Shown here piece by piece: positions 62,173-64,000 of a stretch of 64,000 nt of DNA; within the stretch, counting starts at the first letter, position 1, and each line of letters begins with the position of its first letter. Source of the stretch: Himantopus leucocephalus (taxonomy: Eukaryota > Chordata > Aves > Charadriiformes > Recurvirostridae); contig RSEF01000006.1 in NCBI GenBank assembly GCA_003993805.1, forward strand, positions 31,104,453 to 31,168,452, given 5' to 3'. Both the position numbers and the translations under genes were made by a program. Below the pieces are notes generated by a model. The model was not told the origin of the DNA. It saw only the letters and a list, made by a program, of their open reading frames with translations, and ran no database searches.

Positions 62173-64000
62173 CGTCTTCAGACTGTATGCTTAAAAGAAC
62201 CTAGGTTCTTTTAATATGTTCCTGAGCTTTTAGATCTCAGCAACAAGTCTTCCCTCGCTTACCGTATCATTGACATAGCTACATATTTACTTCTATGGCA
62301 GTTACAGTAAGCTGCATCTCACAGCTTTTTAAAACTTATATGCCCAGCCTTAATTAACCATCTAGGTCTTTCTGTAGTCAGTGGAGAGTCAGGAGTGGGT
62401 TACTCCTCTGCCTGCTGTGCGTATCTGTCTTAGAAAGAGATCGGTCATCTTCAGAAAGTTTTAGTCAGTATAGAGTAAGCCTAGACTATTGGTAACACGT
62501 AGCTGAATAAAATTTTGACATAGGTCAGATTTTTGTCTATCTGGCTCTCCCTTAAGATCAAAATTGACAATTTATTAGGCTTTTCCAAAGAGCAGCTGAA
62601 AATTCCATAAGAGAAAAGAATTCTATCTAAAATAAAATTTAGCTACCTGATGTGCTCATGATGACACTAATCCCTATGGCTTTTTGTGGGCTTTTTAGCC
62701 TAGTACATTTTTTTAAAGTACAGTAAAAGAAACAATGAATTTTTATTGCTGTATGTTTTTAAAAAACTTTGAACTTCTGTGAAATTCATTCTCACATGCT
62801 CTTTCTTTACATGGAAAAAGGCATATAAATAGTAAGTGCTGGAGTATTTCAAAGTTCATTCCGCTCTCAATGCATTTAGCAAAAATGCAAGTTTTGCTAG
62901 TTTATAGTAAAGACTTCACAGTAAATGACTTTTTGTTTTGTTACAATGGACAAGTAATGTCAGACAGCAACATATTTCAATATAACAATGAAAATGAGGC
63001 AGTGGATGACTGCTAGATACAGATGACAGAGGAACGCGTCACGCAGCTGCTCTGAAAGTTCAAAATAATTATCCTGACTGAAAATAGGTCTGGTGGTTAC
63101 CCCCTAACTTTGGTATAACACAAGCGTACTTTATTTTGGTCACAAATGAGTATGATTTATAGCATTTGATAATGGAACTTGGTTTCAGAAGCAACATTTT
63201 TGCTGATAGAGAGGAATATGAACACTCAACAAACTCTTGCTGGAAATTGAGAACAATCGCTAGAAAGAGCAGGAGAGGGACAAACTGCCTATGCAATGAA
63301 GAGGTGAGAGTATGAATTTTAGAATCAGCACGAATAGAGAATTCCCTAAATAGAAAAATGTGGGAAGACTGACTGTGATAGGTGTGGTGTTGCAATTGTG
63401 AGGGAGTTTCTTACAACTTTAAGTGATTTCGAGAAGTAAAAATAGAACAGCACTGTTTTATGAGGTTTCTATTCACAAAATTAGTTATTGTAGTTCAGTA
63501 ATACAGAATTATGATGAAAATGTATCAACTCGGGCACATAATTGTCTGTTTGCCTTTTAGTGTAATGAAGATATTGAAATAATGTTACTGGTGGAAGCGA
63601 ATGATTGAAATATAGTTTCTTAACTGTAGTTTTAAAAGTTTTTATTAATGCGTACATGGTTGTACATAAGGCCAGCCATTTGTTCAGTGAATTAAGAAGG
63701 TTTCCATCTTTTTATTTACCCATCCTTTGCAATTAAACACTTTAATTTTCTGTTTCGTAGCTAGTATTCTTAATAGTGTACCATCTCTTCCTTCAGATTT
63801 AGTAACTATCCATCCATCATCATTTCAAGTTGGCCATAAGGATTCCCTCTGAGTAAGCGTATGCTGACATCCATTGCACTAGTTTTCAGCATAATTTAAT
63901 TGTTATTATTATTAGTTATCAGAAAACAAACTGAAAAAAAAAAACCACTTCAGTCATTGATCAGGTAAAGATCATGTGATCCTCACCTAAAATAAAATAT

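Larger units (their letters stand above)
50036..64000 (+). other. ATRNL1: ATRNL1 intron downstream of exon B (5' part, phase 1)
   Basis: The intron opens with GTGAGTAC directly after exon B and runs off the window, so it is at least 13,965 bp. It splits a codon after its first base (phase 1). The expected next exon would encode the conserved juxtamembrane stretch; no matching open segment with splice sites was seen. Apart from A/T tracts, an AT-rich hairpin near 61.25 kb and a possible ancient hAT-like remnant at 62.0 kb, I see nothing identifiable here. Confidence 0.8.

Noticed and set aside
1..64000. tRNA, rRNA, snoRNA, microRNA, CRISPR or a novel multi-gene system
   Set aside because: I looked for tRNA box B words, long near-perfect hairpins with mixed-base stems, regularly spaced repeats and clustered coding frames and found none that hold up. 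The window is intronic DNA of a single gene.

Overview
The window looks like intronic DNA from a bird genome. It is AT-rich, gene-poor and full of stop codons. It carries at least five 5'-truncated CR1 LINE 3' ends, recognisable by the terminal GATTCTATGATTCT-type octamer repeat and the 'TTGGACTTGATGAT' block. It also carries a truncated LTR of the avian endogenous-retrovirus kind that begins TGTGGTGGGT. CR1 alone would also fit a crocodilian or turtle; the LTR tips the call to bird. A 100-N scaffold gap (36721-36820) and single Ns beside homopolymers (14216, 47439) show a draft short-read assembly.

Only two coding segments can be supported, both on the + strand and both from one gene. Exon A (19840-19933, 94 bp) and exon B (49983-50035, 53 bp) are flanked by AG/GT splice sites. 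Their reading frames join exactly: two leftover bases plus one make a Leu codon. Together they encode one complete laminin-type EGF (LE) module with all eight cysteines. The residues match the attractin family, and the ACTCSGHANIC / CDSENRY wording fits attractin-like 1 (ATRNL1) better than attractin (ATRN). ATRNL1 is a very large vertebrate gene for a single-pass membrane protein with Kelch, CUB, PSI and EGF modules.

Layout: 1-19839 is the 3' part of an intron, with three CR1 copies, one more on the minus strand at 17 kb, and the LTR fragment. 19840-19933 is exon A. 19934-49982 is a complete intron of 30,049 bp with a short CR1, the assembly gap, an archosaur MITE-like scrap, a perfect 38-bp palindrome at 44.8 kb and a GC/CpG-rich pocket at 46.5 kb ending in a MIR-like core. 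49983-50035 is exon B. 50036-64000 is the 5' part of the next intron, with simple repeats, a 13-bp-arm hairpin at 61.25 kb and a possible ancient hAT-like element at 62.0 kb.

I found no second gene, RNA gene, CRISPR array or intact mobile element. All other open frames (up to 158 codons) look like chance or repeat-derived reading frames. I see no new biological system. The items most worth a second look are the spacer-free palindrome, the inverted CR1 pair at 4-5.2 kb and the CpG-rich pocket.
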